Shown one piece after another: positions 36,078 through 45,647 of a DNA stretch of 64,000 nucleotides (within the stretch, counting starts at the first letter, position 1; every line of letters begins with the position of its first letter). Made by a program: the position numbers and the translations under genes. The notes beneath the pieces were generated by a model that saw only the letters and a program-made list of their open reading frames with translations, searched no databases and had not been told where the DNA came from. The stretch spans positions 62,001 to 126,000 of the forward strand of contig CAWJWO010000015.1 in NCBI GenBank assembly GCA_963846585.1, read 5' to 3'. The stretch comes from JAAUTT01 sp963846585. Its GTDB lineage: Bacteria > Bacteroidota > Bacteroidia > Bacteroidales > JAAUTT01.

Positions 36078-37373
36078 CAAGGTTCTGGTAATATCAAATT
36101 CTTCAAGTAAATCAGCAATTTTTCTAAGGAACGCACCTCCTAATCCCCCATCAACTATCCTATGATCATATGATAAAGACAGGAACATTTTATGACGGAT
36201 AGCAATTACATCCCCAATTGACGTTTCAACCACAGCCGGCTTTTTTTCAATACTTCCGGTTGCAAGTATGGCAACCTGAGGCTGTGAGATTATAGGTGTT
36301 CCAAAGGAATTTTTAAATGTCCCGAAATTTGAAATTGTAAAAGTACCACCCTGCACATCATCCGGGCTTAGCTTATTATTTCGGGCTGCATTGGCCAAAC
36401 GGTTCACTTCTTTTGCCAAACCCGCAAGATTAAAATTATCTGCATTTTTAATCACAGGAACAATAAGATTCCCGGTAGGCAGTGCTACAGCCATGCCAAT
36501 GTTAATGTTTTTCCGGAGTATAATCTTATAACCATCAACAGAGGAGTTAACATATGGAAATTCCTGCAGTGCCTTTACTATTGCTTCAAGAAATACCGGC
36601 ATATAAGTCAGGTTAATTTTTTCCCTACGCTGAAATTCATCCTTGTTATTATTTCTCCAATTTACAAGGTTGGTAACATCAGCTTCAATAAAGTTTGTTA
36701 CATGAGGAGCAGTATGTTTTGACATTACCATATGGTCAGCTATTATCCTCCGCATACGGTCCATTTCTATTATTTCATCTGACGAATCCACTGAGACAGG
36801 AAATTTCTGGAAATCAGAAACAGATCGTTCTGTTATTTTAGACTTAGGAGGTTCACTTTTTGTAACTGATTTTTGACTTCTAACCGTAAGATATTTAAGC
36901 ACATCTTCCTTAGTTAACCTGCCATTAAGGCCGGAACCTGTTAATGAATCAAGTTCAGAAGTATTAATGTTTTCTTCCTTTGCAATAGTACGAATAACTG
37001 GAGAATAAAACCTTCCGGATGATTTTATAGTTTTATCGCCTTGTGTTTCTACTTTAATATTAATTTCTTCTTTAGTAATAGCTGCATTGACTGTTTTTGA
37101 ATCTTCTTTTACTGTTTGTTCCACATTGTCATCACCTATTAAAATAATTGCAATAACCTGGCCAACAGGCACTATGTCACCTTCTTTAAAAAATATTTTA
37201 GAAATCCTGCCGGCAACCGGGGATGGAATTTCAGAGTCCACTTTATCAGTTGCAATTTCCAGAAGGACATCATCTTCTTCAATCAGTTCATTTTCTTTTT
37301 TAAACCATTTTGTAATAGTTGCCTCAGTAATACTTTCGCCAAGTTTTGGCATTATAATTTCGAATTGTGACAT
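36075..37373 (-). CDS. 2-oxoacid dehydrogenase E2 (dihydrolipoamide acyltransferase)
   Basis: A 432-residue acyltransferase core of the complex with the fused E1. It has one N-terminal lipoyl domain (lysine in LEIATDKVDSEIPSP), a linker, the E1/E3-binding domain (FYSPVIRTIAKEENINTSELD, in part; then GSGLNGRLTKEDVLKYL), and the catalytic domain with APHVTNFIEADVTNLVNWR, QGGTFTISNFGTFKNSFGTP and the active-site LSYDHRIVDGGLGGAFL. Substrate class (branched-chain versus pyruvate) is inferred from the partner E1. It is transcribed ahead of E1. Confidence 0.94.
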   Translation of the reverse strand: MSQFEIIMPKLGESITEATITKWFKKENELIEEDDVLLEIATDKVDSEIPSPVAGRISKIFFKEGDIVPVGQVIAIILIGDDNVEQTVKEDSKTVNAAITKEEINIKVETQGDKTIKSSGRFYSPVIRTIAKEENINTSELDSLTGSGLNGRLTKEDVLKYLTVRSQKSVTKSEPPKSKITERSVSDFQKFPVSVDSSDEIIEMDRMRRIIADHMVMSKHTAPHVTNFIEADVTNLVNWRNNNKDEFQRREKINLTYMPVFLEAIVKALQEFPYVNSSVDGYKIILRKNINIGMAVALPTGNLIVPVIKNADNFNLAGLAKEVNRLANAARNNKLSPDDVQGGTFTISNFGTFKNSFGTPIISQPQVAILATGSIEKKPAVVETSIGDVIAIRHKMFLSLSYDHRIVDGGLGGAFLRKIADLLEEFDITRTL

Positions 37374-37622
37374 ATATGTTTATTTACAATAAAATTTAGC
37401 AATTTAGGTTTTAGGCTATTAGACTATCAGGTAAAAATATTTTCAGAACAATAAACAGAAGTTGATACCCTGTAACCTAAAAGCCTAAATTCCTAAATGC
37501 GTAAATTTCCAAAGTTATAACTATAATTGTAACAATTTTGTTCAACATTTTAATTAAAAAGAAAATAATTTAACTTTCCTTTAATAGATAAGTGCTGTCA
37601 GGCACAAAATTACCGTTTAATA

Positions 37623-37892
37623 ATGAAACACTTGAATATAACTGTCTTTGGTCATGTGCAGGGAGTCGGGTTTCGCAACAGCGCTTCACACCAGGCACGG
37701 TATCTTGGTATTAATGGATTCATCAAAAATTTACCTGACGGATCAGTATATCTGGAGGCTGAAGGAGATGATATAACTATGGCTGAGTTTGTAAAATGGT
37801 GCCGTAAAGGGCCTGGTTATGGACGGGTAGTAGATATTATAACTGATGAAAGCCCTGTAAAATTCTTTACAGGATTTGAGGTGAAATACTAA
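37623..37892 (+). CDS. acyP: acylphosphatase
   Basis: An 89-residue enzyme hydrolysing acyl phosphates such as acetyl phosphate and carbamoyl phosphate. The signature GHVQGVGFRNSASHQA includes the phosphate-binding loop and the catalytic Arg; GFIKNLPDGSVYLEAEGD has the second signature with the catalytic Asn, and GPGYGRVVDI closes the domain. The length is the family norm. It is a single gene just left of the integrase relic and restriction island. Confidence 0.95.
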   Translation: MKHLNITVFGHVQGVGFRNSASHQARYLGINGFIKNLPDGSVYLEAEGDDITMAEFVKWCRKGPGYGRVVDIITDESPVKFFTGFEVKY

Positions 37893-37923
37893 ATTAAGCA
37901 ATACATATTTTCAAAACCAATAA

Positions 37924-38115
37924 AAACTGTTAGAAATAGTATTGAAGCCTGACACTGAAGACACTTTAGTTAGTTACACTATCCTAGCAGGAATTTATAT
38001 TCCAACAATTTTGAGCTTTACTGGTCAATCGGATTATAATATCATGAAGCATTATTTAAATGTTACTGATGATTACAAAGCACAGGAAATGAATAAAATG
38101 AATATGATTTATTAA
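37924..38115 (+). pseudogene. relic of a tyrosine recombinase (integrase) C-terminus
   Basis: About 63 codons open from a stop at 37921 with no ATG at the proper place. The translation contains TILSFTGQSDYNIMKHYLNV and TDDYKAQEMNKM, which matches the last part of Bacteroidota tyrosine recombinases: the xxGHxDYKTxxxYxKVTDexKxxEMNK segment with the catalytic Tyr. The usual Gly-His is changed to Gly-Gln, and the catalytic core upstream is missing. It marks a former integration event directly beside the restriction-modification genes. The rest of 37893-38240 shows nothing else. Confidence 0.6.
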
Positions 38116-38240
38116 TATTATGGCTGGTATAATTCCGGCTTTTTTAGGTATATTTAGTTCAAATCTTCGTATATTTGAAATATTACTATTTGTTACTTTT
38201 TCTTAATAATTTACATAGCATCAATATAATCAAATAATTT

Positions 38241-39293
38241 ATGAAAGTTGTATCACTTTTTTCCGGTTGTGGTGGCCTAGATTTGGGACTTGTTAAATCA
38301 GGTCACCAAATTGTTTATGCATCTGATATTGATTTTGATAGTTGCCAAACCTATTCTCAGAATTTTGATCATGAGTGTCATTGTGAAGATGTTAAAGATT
38401 TAGATACGTCAAAATTGCCAAAATATGATTTATTGGTTGGAGGGTTTCCATGCCAAGGATTTTCTATTGCTAATTTATATAGAAATGAACAAGATAGCAG
38501 GAATGAATTATATCTACAAATAGTTAGGATATTAAAAGAAACAAATCCTAAGTTTTTCCTTGCTGAAAACGTACCTGGTATTTTAAGCTTAGGCAAAGGA
38601 AAGGTTGTCGAGATTATTGAAAAAGAATTTTCTGAAGTAGGTTTAGAAATTGGGAAAAAGGGCTATGAGGTAAGAAGATATTTATTAAATGCTGTGGATT
38701 ATGGTGTCCCTCAAAATAGAAAACGTGTTATTTTCATAGGCATATCTAAGGAAATTAATGAATTTAAAAGGAATTTAATGTTTTCCTGTTTTCCACCATC
38801 TAAGACATATACATCTAATTTAGATGATAAATTGAATATTTACAAAACTTTGAAAGAAGCAATTTTTGATTTGCCTGATCCAAGCTCAAGTGAAGGAAAA
38901 TTAATTCCAAATCATCTTGGGACAAATCATGTGGTAAAAATCAATGGATACTTAGGAAATAGAATGTTGTTTTGGGATAAGCCAAGTCCAACAATAGTTG
39001 GTAGAGGTGGCGGAACTGGAGGTCCTGTTATTGCTATACACCCAAATTTAAAAAGAAGATTTACTGTTAGAGAAACTGCAAGGATACAAACATTTCCTGA
39101 CGATTTTATTTTCTATGGTTCAGTAAGTTCACAATATAGACAAATAGGCAATGCTGTAGCTGTTGAATTTGCTAAAAAACTTGGTGAAAGCTTGTCAAAA
39201 ATTGAAAAACTGACAGTTAATAAGTCACATGAAAAGATTCAGGAATTAACTATTAATGAACTCCCTAAGCGCAACAAGCTTACTATGATCTAG
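38241..39293 (+). CDS. DNA (cytosine-5) methyltransferase
   Basis: A 350-residue C5 methyltransferase with all main motifs: I (SLFSGCGGLDLGLVKSG), IV with the catalytic Cys (GGFPCQGFS), VI (AENVPGIL), VIII (QNRKRVIFIGI), then the target-recognition region, and IX/X (RETARIQTFPDDF, YRQIGNAVAVEFAKKL). It protects host DNA from the neighbouring enzyme. Its 3' end overlaps the convergent restriction gene by 48 bp. Vsr beyond that gene implies that the methylated C suffers T:G mismatches. Confidence 0.95.
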   Translation: MKVVSLFSGCGGLDLGLVKSGHQIVYASDIDFDSCQTYSQNFDHECHCEDVKDLDTSKLPKYDLLVGGFPCQGFSIANLYRNEQDSRNELYLQIVRILKETNPKFFLAENVPGILSLGKGKVVEIIEKEFSEVGLEIGKKGYEVRRYLLNAVDYGVPQNRKRVIFIGISKEINEFKRNLMFSCFPPSKTYTSNLDDKLNIYKTLKEAIFDLPDPSSSEGKLIPNHLGTNHVVKINGYLGNRMLFWDKPSPTIVGRGGGTGGPVIAIHPNLKRRFTVRETARIQTFPDDFIFYGSVSSQYRQIGNAVAVEFAKKLGESLSKIEKLTVNKSHEKIQELTINELPKRNKLTMI

Positions 39294-40238
39294 ATGTAAT
39301 AATAAATGTTCAATTTCATCAAAATTTGGAATACTATGCCTGACAGTAAAATTATATGTAGCATTTGCCCTTCTAATAAATTCTCTTAATCCTGTTGCCC
39401 TAATTGCATTACCTTCAAACCTCATTTGCTTGAATCCTAACCTGACTCTTTCTAGTATTATATTAATAAACGTATTATTATCAATTAAATAAATAGTAAA
39501 ACAATCATTGTTTTTTATGTAAATTAAAAAATCATCCTTAAATACTCCTTTTAAAAGAATTTGAAATCTATTAATGTATTCTTCGAATTTCCCTTTAAAA
39601 GCAACGTATTCAATAATGGACTTCATTTGTGGTGATGATCCAAGGCCATAAGGTTTTGTAATATCTCCAATTTGCAGATTAATGGTACGGCCTCTTTCTT
39701 GGAGATTCATTAATTCTCCAATTCCATCAATGCCTTTTACTGTAGATTGAAATTCAAAAGCACCAAAATTAATTTCGTCATTACTAGGGACTAAAGATTT
39801 TATAGATAATTTATACAGACTATTTAGTCGGGAATTAATGAAAAACAAATCGCCCTTTTCTCTATAATTAGAACAAATTAAATTCAATACCTCATTATCA
39901 AACAATTCGATTTCTTCGGCAGTCAGAAGTGTTCTTATATCTGGATTATTTCTTGACATTTCATCGCCAGTACTTAATGCAAATAATTTTGATAGCCGTT
40001 GTTCTATTCTTTTTCCAGTAATATTATCTTTATAAACAGTATGATGATTAATGGAAATATATAAATCGAATAAAATACATTGAGAGAGTTTCTCTCCAGA
40101 AGCTCCGTTTCTGAATAATTTTTCAATTTCTCTGCTAATAGAAGCTAAGTTATTTGCCACAACGTTATTTTGGGATTTATATACTTCGTATAATTCTTGC
40201 GGTAAATGAGGAAATAATATTAATTCCGATAGGCTCAT
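39246..40238 (-). CDS. putative type II restriction endonuclease
   Basis: A 330-residue protein I cannot place in a named endonuclease family. Its identity is inferred from its position between a C5 methyltransferase and vsr. A candidate PD-(D/E)xK-like stretch lies in the second half (FGAFEFQSTVKGIDGIGE, then RGRTINLQIGDITKPYG), but the lysine and acidic spacing are not certain. It is convergent with the methyltransferase (48-bp overlap) and divergent from vsr (about 100 bp). No signal peptide or membrane segment. Confidence 0.6.
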   Translation of the reverse strand: MSLSELILFPHLPQELYEVYKSQNNVVANNLASISREIEKLFRNGASGEKLSQCILFDLYISINHHTVYKDNITGKRIEQRLSKLFALSTGDEMSRNNPDIRTLLTAEEIELFDNEVLNLICSNYREKGDLFFINSRLNSLYKLSIKSLVPSNDEINFGAFEFQSTVKGIDGIGELMNLQERGRTINLQIGDITKPYGLGSSPQMKSIIEYVAFKGKFEEYINRFQILLKGVFKDDFLIYIKNNDCFTIYLIDNNTFINIILERVRLGFKQMRFEGNAIRATGLREFIRRANATYNFTVRHSIPNFDEIEHLLLHLDHSKLVALREFINS

Positions 40239-40337
40239 TTGATTATATTGAAACTAAATTTTAAATTTACTTAATTATTTCAATTTAGCAAATATCAATA
40301 CTTTCAACTATAATATTACCTTAAATCAATTTGCAAT

Positions 40338-40811
40338 TTGAAAAAGTATACAGAAAATCATATAATTGTCCCCAGCTTTAATGAGAGTAATGGCTTTTAT
40401 ACTACTTTAAAAAGGTCTTTATTAATGAGTAGAATCAAATCCAAAGATACCAAGCCAGAACAAAAACTAAAAAAAACCTTATGGAAGCTAGGATATCGAT
40501 ACAGAAAAAATGTAAAAAAATTGCCAGGCAGTCCTGATATTGTTTACTTCAATCAAAAACTGGCAATATTTGTAGACGGCGAATTTTGGCATGGGCTTGA
40601 TTGGCCAGAAAAGAAGGCTAAAATCAAAACCAATAGTGAATATTGGATCCCTAAGATTGAAAGAAATATTCAAAGAGACAGGCAAAACGATCAACTTCTT
40701 ATCGATAAAGGTTGGCACATAATGCGTTTTTGGGAAAATGAAATAAAAAAAGACATTGATGGCTGTGTTAATAAAATACTAGGCTATCTGCGAGTTAATG
40801 TTGATTGCTAA
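40338..40811 (+). CDS. vsr: very short patch repair endonuclease Vsr
   Basis: Nicks 5' of the T in T:G mismatches that arise by deamination of 5-methylcytosine. The 157-residue protein has VPSFNESNGFYTTLKRSLLM, the SRIKSKDTKPEQKLKKTLW helix, GYRYRKNVKKLPGSPDIVY, and the catalytic AIFVDGEFWHGLDWPEKK. The TTG at 40338 is the likely start, because the residues before the first internal ATG (MSRIKSKDTK) still match the Vsr N-terminus. It belongs to the same module as the methyltransferase. Confidence 0.93.
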   Translation: MKKYTENHIIVPSFNESNGFYTTLKRSLLMSRIKSKDTKPEQKLKKTLWKLGYRYRKNVKKLPGSPDIVYFNQKLAIFVDGEFWHGLDWPEKKAKIKTNSEYWIPKIERNIQRDRQNDQLLIDKGWHIMRFWENEIKKDIDGCVNKILGYLRVNVDC

Positions 40812-40845
40812 CTTAAAAAAATACCACATTCTTGTTGATAATGAA

Positions 40846-41715
40846 TTAATTTCGTAAAGTACTGCCTTCATTAATGAAACCACTGTCACTGAGCCATTCA
40901 GCCATTCGCTGAGGCCAGTTTTTTACTGCTGAATAAGACGACCGGTCTCCCATATTGAATGCATGTTTACCCCTGGCTAGAAAAATGGCTTCAACCGGGA
41001 CTTTAGCATCACGGAATTTATTAAGCAGATCTAAAGTAACTTTGTCACATCCATATTCATCATCATTGGCGCAAAGAAGAAAAGCAGGAGGGGTATCTGC
41101 CGGAATAACTTTTGGCGGGTTACCTCCGGGATAAACCATCATTTCGAAATCCGGCCGCCCGTTAACACGATCAATGGAATCTTTACTTTCAGGATCACCA
41201 ATTCCTTTGTCAAAAGCCACCATCATTATAACTGCACCGCCGGCAGAAAAGCCAAGCATGCCAATACGGTTCGGGTCGATGTGAAATTCGCCGGCCCTGT
41301 ACCGCACCAACCTGATGGCACGGTAGGCATCCTGTTTTACATTTTCAATTTTATATGGTGAATTTATTTCATTTGGCAGCCTGTACTTTAAAACAAACAC
41401 AGTTACTCCAAGTGTATTAAGAAACTCAGCAGCTTGTTTACCTTCAGCATTATAAACAAGTTCACGAAAACCACCGCCAGGTGCAACTATTACTGCACAA
41501 CCATTGGCTTTTTCAGCCGGCGGAAGGAAAACTGTAACTGATGGATTATCAATATTTTTTACCCAATAATCCTTAGCCTGTTCAGGGTTATCCTTACGGT
41601 TTTCAAATCCCGGTGCACCATTCTTCCAAAGGTGAATAACCTCAGGCTGGCTTTGAGCCATACTAATTATTGGCAATACAATCCAAATAAGGACACAGGA
41701 AAAAATAGATTTCAT
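40846..41715 (-). CDS. secreted alpha/beta-hydrolase (esterase / xylanase-like)
   Basis: A 289-residue protein with a signal peptide (through SMAQS). Hydrolase features are VIVAPGGGFREL as the oxyanion loop, the nucleophile elbow GMLGFSAGGAVI, the catalytic Asp in CANDDEYG and the His in GKHAFNMGD. Proteins of this kind are often acetyl-xylan esterases or carboxylesterases, but no polysaccharide-degradation locus surrounds it, so the substrate is open. Confidence 0.88.
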   Translation of the reverse strand: MKSIFSCVLIWIVLPIISMAQSQPEVIHLWKNGAPGFENRKDNPEQAKDYWVKNIDNPSVTVFLPPAEKANGCAVIVAPGGGFRELVYNAEGKQAAEFLNTLGVTVFVLKYRLPNEINSPYKIENVKQDAYRAIRLVRYRAGEFHIDPNRIGMLGFSAGGAVIMMVAFDKGIGDPESKDSIDRVNGRPDFEMMVYPGGNPPKVIPADTPPAFLLCANDDEYGCDKVTLDLLNKFRDAKVPVEAIFLARGKHAFNMGDRSSYSAVKNWPQRMAEWLSDSGFINEGSTLRN

Positions 41716-41915
41716 AATTTTAAGAAATTAAATAAATTTTCAAATGAACTTTATTAATTTAACATATGTAAACCAATATACTTTAATTTGAATACAGTTA
41801 TAGCCCGTTTTTAAGGGGTCGGGGGTATGCTTTTTACAATATAAAATTTAATTACTTAAATGGAACTGAAGTTAATTAGTAATTTGTCATCTTTTTCAAA
41901 TTAGCACATTTCTTG

Positions 41916-41935
41916 CCCTGAGCGTAGTCGAAGGG
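41916..41935. repeat. single reverse copy of the CCTTCGACTACGCTCAGG element
   Basis: CCCTGAGCGTAGTCGAAGGG, itself partly palindromic; the same core as the six-copy array at 35848-35991, in opposite orientation. It sits 18 nt past the stop of the M13 peptidase gene (minus strand). Confidence 0.75.
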
Positions 41936-41952
41936 TCAAATTTTCAAATTAT

Positions 41953-43983
41953 TTACCAAATCATTGCCCTCTTATCTTGAGGCAAATACATAGCATCGCC
42001 TGGTTTTATATCAAAGGCTTTATAAAACTCCGGAATATTTTTCAGAGGACCCAGGACACGGTATTCCCCTAAAGAATGAACATCTTCTTTTGTAAGGCGT
42101 CTTTTTTCCTTACCGGTAATATGTTGTCCCCAAACATGAGCATATGCAAGATAAAATCTTTGATCAGGTGTAAAACCATCTATTTTTCCCTTAGCAGGAT
42201 TTTCCTTTAAGGCTTTTTGCAAAGCAGTGTACGATATGTTCAGGCCTCCGAAATCGGCTATATTTTCACCAAGGGTTAGATTTCCGTCAGCATGTAATTC
42301 ACTGTCCACAACGAAAGAGTTAAATTGTTTGACCAGGATATCCGAATGCTCATTAAAGCGTTTTTCATCTTCCTTTGTCCACCATTCATTCAAATTACCT
42401 TTTTTATCATATTTTCTTCCCTGGTCATCGAATCCATGTGTAATTTCATGACCAATCACCACACCTATGGCTCCGTAATTTACGGCATCGTCACCATCTG
42501 CAAAAAAGAACGGAGGTTGAAGAATACCGGCCGGGAAGCAAATTTCGTTATTACTCGGATTATAATATGCGTTCACAGTTTGCGGTGTCATTTCCCAGAG
42601 AGTATGATCTACAGGTTTGTTAATCTGGTTAAGTTCAAAGGCAATGTTAAATCTGCGCCCATTTAAAACATTTGTTAAATATGAAGTCCGGTTAACTTTC
42701 AGGTTTGAGTAATCGCGCCATTTATCAGGATATCCGATTTTAACGGTTATGCTTTTTAATTTTTCCAAAGCTTTTTCCTTAGTAGAATCTCCCATCCAGG
42801 TAAGTTTTTTTATTCTTTCAGCAAGTGCCAGGCGCAGATTTTCTACTAATTTTAACATTCTATCTTTTGCAGCAGGAGGAAAATATTTCTCAACATAAAG
42901 CTGGCCTAAAGCTTCACCAAGGGATTGATTGGTAGACACAAGAACACGTCGCCAACGGGGACGTATTGTCTTTCGGCCTGACATGAATTTGCCATAAAAA
43001 TTGAAATTCTGATTAACAATAGCGGAACTTAAATATGGTGCTGTTTCATTGATAAGTGTCCAGGTAAGATATGCTTTCCAGTCTTCAATGGAAACATTTT
43101 TTACCATTTTGTTAATCTCCTTAAAAAACTGGGGTTGTCCTACATTGATATCTCCGGGATTTGGAAGGCCGATAGTTTTAAAATACCCGGCCCAGCTGAA
43201 ATCAGGGGTTAATCCCTGAACCTCCGACAGTTTTATTTTATTATAATTAGATTCTGGATCCCGAAGTTCCAAACGTGTTTTGGATGCAATTGCCAGTCGA
43301 GTCTCTATGTCCATTATTTTCTCAGGCCATTCTTCTGATTCTTTAACAAAACCTGACAAAGAGAGCATTTTTTGTATATATTTTATATACTCTGAGCGAA
43401 TTTCTTTTGAACGGGCATCAGTACTGACGTAATAATCACGATCGCCTAGTCCTAGTCCTCCCTGGGAAAGGCTTGAAATCATCATCTCACTGTTTTTGCT
43501 GTCAGGTTCCCCAGAAAAGTCAAAAAGCGGAGTTATATTCATAGTGTGGTAATAACCAATCAGATATTGAATATCTTCAATATTATGGGCTTTCATAATT
43601 CTCTCAAATTCAGGTTTTAGGGGTGATATACCTTCTTTTTCAATTGCAACCGTATCCATACCTGACATAAAAAAATCACCCGCTTTCTGAGCAACCGAGC
43701 CTTCCGGATTTTTAGTTTCAGCAATTTTTTCAATTAATGCATGAACTAATTTATCATTATCTTCCTGAAGTTTATCGAATGCTCCATAACGGCTGTATTC
43801 CGAAGGCATAGGATGGTTTTTCAACCAACCTCCGTTTGCATAAAGGTAGAAATTGGAAACAGGTTTAACAGAAGTATCAAGGTTAGAAAGATCAATTCCT
43901 GGCATAGCAGATTTATTTTTTTGTGAACATGAAAAAAGTAATATTGGTGCTGTAATTAATGAAATTAAAATTAGTTTTTTCAT
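41953..43983 (-). CDS. M13-family zinc metallopeptidase lipoprotein (neprilysin-like)
   Basis: About 676 residues with a lipoprotein signal (MKKLILISLITAPILLFSCS; the Cys is the lipobox). I start at 43983 because it places the signal peptide at the N-terminus; an upstream in-frame ATG would add an unlikely leader. The peptidase domain shows GVVIGHEITHGFDDQGRKYD with the zinc-binding HExxH, and LTLGENIADFGGL with the third zinc ligand. NAYYNPSNNEICFPAGILQPP is the conserved substrate-binding strand. It is probably an extracytoplasmic peptide-degrading enzyme. Confidence 0.95.
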   Translation of the reverse strand: MKKLILISLITAPILLFSCSQKNKSAMPGIDLSNLDTSVKPVSNFYLYANGGWLKNHPMPSEYSRYGAFDKLQEDNDKLVHALIEKIAETKNPEGSVAQKAGDFFMSGMDTVAIEKEGISPLKPEFERIMKAHNIEDIQYLIGYYHTMNITPLFDFSGEPDSKNSEMMISSLSQGGLGLGDRDYYVSTDARSKEIRSEYIKYIQKMLSLSGFVKESEEWPEKIMDIETRLAIASKTRLELRDPESNYNKIKLSEVQGLTPDFSWAGYFKTIGLPNPGDINVGQPQFFKEINKMVKNVSIEDWKAYLTWTLINETAPYLSSAIVNQNFNFYGKFMSGRKTIRPRWRRVLVSTNQSLGEALGQLYVEKYFPPAAKDRMLKLVENLRLALAERIKKLTWMGDSTKEKALEKLKSITVKIGYPDKWRDYSNLKVNRTSYLTNVLNGRRFNIAFELNQINKPVDHTLWEMTPQTVNAYYNPSNNEICFPAGILQPPFFFADGDDAVNYGAIGVVIGHEITHGFDDQGRKYDKKGNLNEWWTKEDEKRFNEHSDILVKQFNSFVVDSELHADGNLTLGENIADFGGLNISYTALQKALKENPAKGKIDGFTPDQRFYLAYAHVWGQHITGKEKRRLTKEDVHSLGEYRVLGPLKNIPEFYKAFDIKPGDAMYLPQDKRAMIW

Positions 43984-44031
43984 AATTAGGTTATTAAAAT
44001 TAAAGTCAAATATAACATATAAAAATAATTT

Positions 44032-44067
44032 GAAAATTTGAAAATTTGAAAATTTGAAAATCAAAAT
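44032..44067. repeat. AAAATTTG word repeat upstream of the M13 gene
   Basis: Four copies of the 8-bp word AAAATTTG, nearly perfect, about 50 bp upstream of the M13 start. The related words AAATTATC and AAATTTTC form a similar run next to the rarA stop at 61335-61367. Confidence 0.6.
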
Positions 44068-44191
44068 AACAATAATCAGATTATTAATTACTTAATCACT
44101 CTTACTAACAAGCTATTAATTTCTGTATTTGAAATCAGTTGTTTGGATCATTAACTTCGCAAGCCTCGGCTACGAACTTTATGGACAAACA

Positions 44192-44980
44192 CTATTTAAA
44201 ATAACGTTGACGCAAAGCTTCGTATATAATAATAGCCGCTGAAACTGAAACATTTAATGAATCAGCCATCCCCATCATAGGAATTTTTATTTGCCGGCCA
44301 GCTTCTTTTAACCACTGGTCCGACAAGCCGTTCGATTCGCTTCCCATAATAATGGCAGTTGGCATGTTAAAATCAGTATTATGGTAATATTCTGAAGCTG
44401 TCAAAGTTGCAGCAAAACTTTTAATGTTCATTTGTTTCAGAAATTTAATTGCATCGGTTGTTGTGCATACTGCTACCTGGTTAGTAAAAATACAACCAAG
44501 GCTTGATCTGATAACGTTCGGATTAAACAAATCGGTTTGAGGGTCGCAAATCAATAATGCATCTAAATTGGCAGCATCAGCCGTACGGAGCAGAGCTCCC
44601 AGATTACCTGGTTTTTCTACCGATTCCAATATTAATATCAATGGGTTCGCTGATAATTTAATATTGTCAAGTGTTAAATATTTAGGTTCAGCAATTGCTA
44701 TTAATCCGTCAGAGCCTTCACGATACGCAATTTTTTCAAACACTTTAAGGCTCACCTCAGTTTTTTTTGATATTTTATTTATAATTGAAATCGCCTGGGG
44801 ATGAATATTAAATTCTGTAGCATAAAAAATTTCCTTAAACTTAAAACCTGCATTGTAAGCCATATTTATTTCACGAAACCCTTCAATAACAATCAAATTT
44901 TTTAAGTGTCTTTCTTTAGGCCTGAATAAATTTAAAATTTCCTTTATCCTGTAATTAGCTGTACTGGTAATTTTTTCCAT
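44192..44980 (-). CDS. SpoU/TrmH-family rRNA or tRNA 2'-O-methyltransferase
   Basis: A 262-residue SPOUT methyltransferase. The knot-forming motifs are visible: VEKPGNLGALLRTADAANLD (motif 1 with Asn and Arg), IIMGSESNGLSDQWL (motif 2), and IPMMGMADSLNVSVSAAIII (motif 3). The N-terminal 90 residues form the substrate-binding domain (IEGFREINMAYNAGFKFKE, in part). The target nucleotide cannot be told from sequence; relatives include RlmB and TrmH. It is divergent from the YfiR-TonB pair at 45118. Confidence 0.93.
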   Translation of the reverse strand: MEKITSTANYRIKEILNLFRPKERHLKNLIVIEGFREINMAYNAGFKFKEIFYATEFNIHPQAISIINKISKKTEVSLKVFEKIAYREGSDGLIAIAEPKYLTLDNIKLSANPLILILESVEKPGNLGALLRTADAANLDALLICDPQTDLFNPNVIRSSLGCIFTNQVAVCTTTDAIKFLKQMNIKSFAATLTASEYYHNTDFNMPTAIIMGSESNGLSDQWLKEAGRQIKIPMMGMADSLNVSVSAAIIIYEALRQRYFK

Positions 44981-45117
44981 TACAATTTAAATTTTTTTTA
45001 ATTTTTTTTGCTGAATATAATATTATTTAGAATTAAATATTAATTTTAATAAACGGATGTTTTAAAACCGAAATATTCAAATATTTATAAAAAGTAATTT
45101 ACAAATTCTAACTAAAA

Positions 45118-45615
45118 ATGAAAAACATTAGCTTGATTTTAAGTCTTTTAGGTGTTTTAAGTTTCTCGTCAATCTATGGACAAAATGAAAAATTTAAAGC
45201 CCTGTTCATTTACAATTTTACAAATTATATTGATTGGCCATCCAATGGTGGAACAACTTTTGTAGTTGCAGTTGTCGGCGATTCACCCATTATTGGTGAG
45301 TTGGAATCCATTTCAAAAATTAAAACCGTAGGTAAATTATCTATCGAAGTTATAAAAATTAATACGGTTTCAGAGATGGGCAATGCAAGCATAGTTTATG
45401 TGCCGCCATCGAAGAAAAAAGCCCTTGTTGAATTGATGCAGGTTTCAGCGGGCAGGCCTGTTCTTATAATAAGTGATGAGGCTGGAGGAAATTTTGGTAT
45501 TAATTTTATAGAAACGAACCAGAAACAATCTTTTCAAATTTCCAAATCAAATATTGAGTCGCATCATTTAAAGGTTAATTCTAATTTGATTGCCTTAGGC
45601 ACAGCTGTTAATTAA
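45118..45615 (+). CDS. YfiR-like periplasmic protein (DUF4154), second copy
   Basis: A 165-residue protein with a signal peptide (MKNISLILSLLGVLSFSSIY) and the YfiR pattern FKALFIYNFTNYIDWPSNGG, TFVVAVVGDSPIIGELESI, ASIVYVPPSKKKALVELM, GRPVLIISDE and FGINFIETNQKQSFQIS. It is 32 nt upstream of a TonB-dependent receptor gene on the same strand, so the pair is probably co-transcribed. It is distantly similar to the protein at 15153-15695, which instead precedes a chemoreceptor. Confidence 0.82.
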   Translation: MKNISLILSLLGVLSFSSIYGQNEKFKALFIYNFTNYIDWPSNGGTTFVVAVVGDSPIIGELESISKIKTVGKLSIEVIKINTVSEMGNASIVYVPPSKKKALVELMQVSAGRPVLIISDEAGGNFGINFIETNQKQSFQISKSNIESHHLKVNSNLIALGTAVN

Positions 45616-45647
45616 GTTCAACCAATAACATAAATAAAAATAAACGT

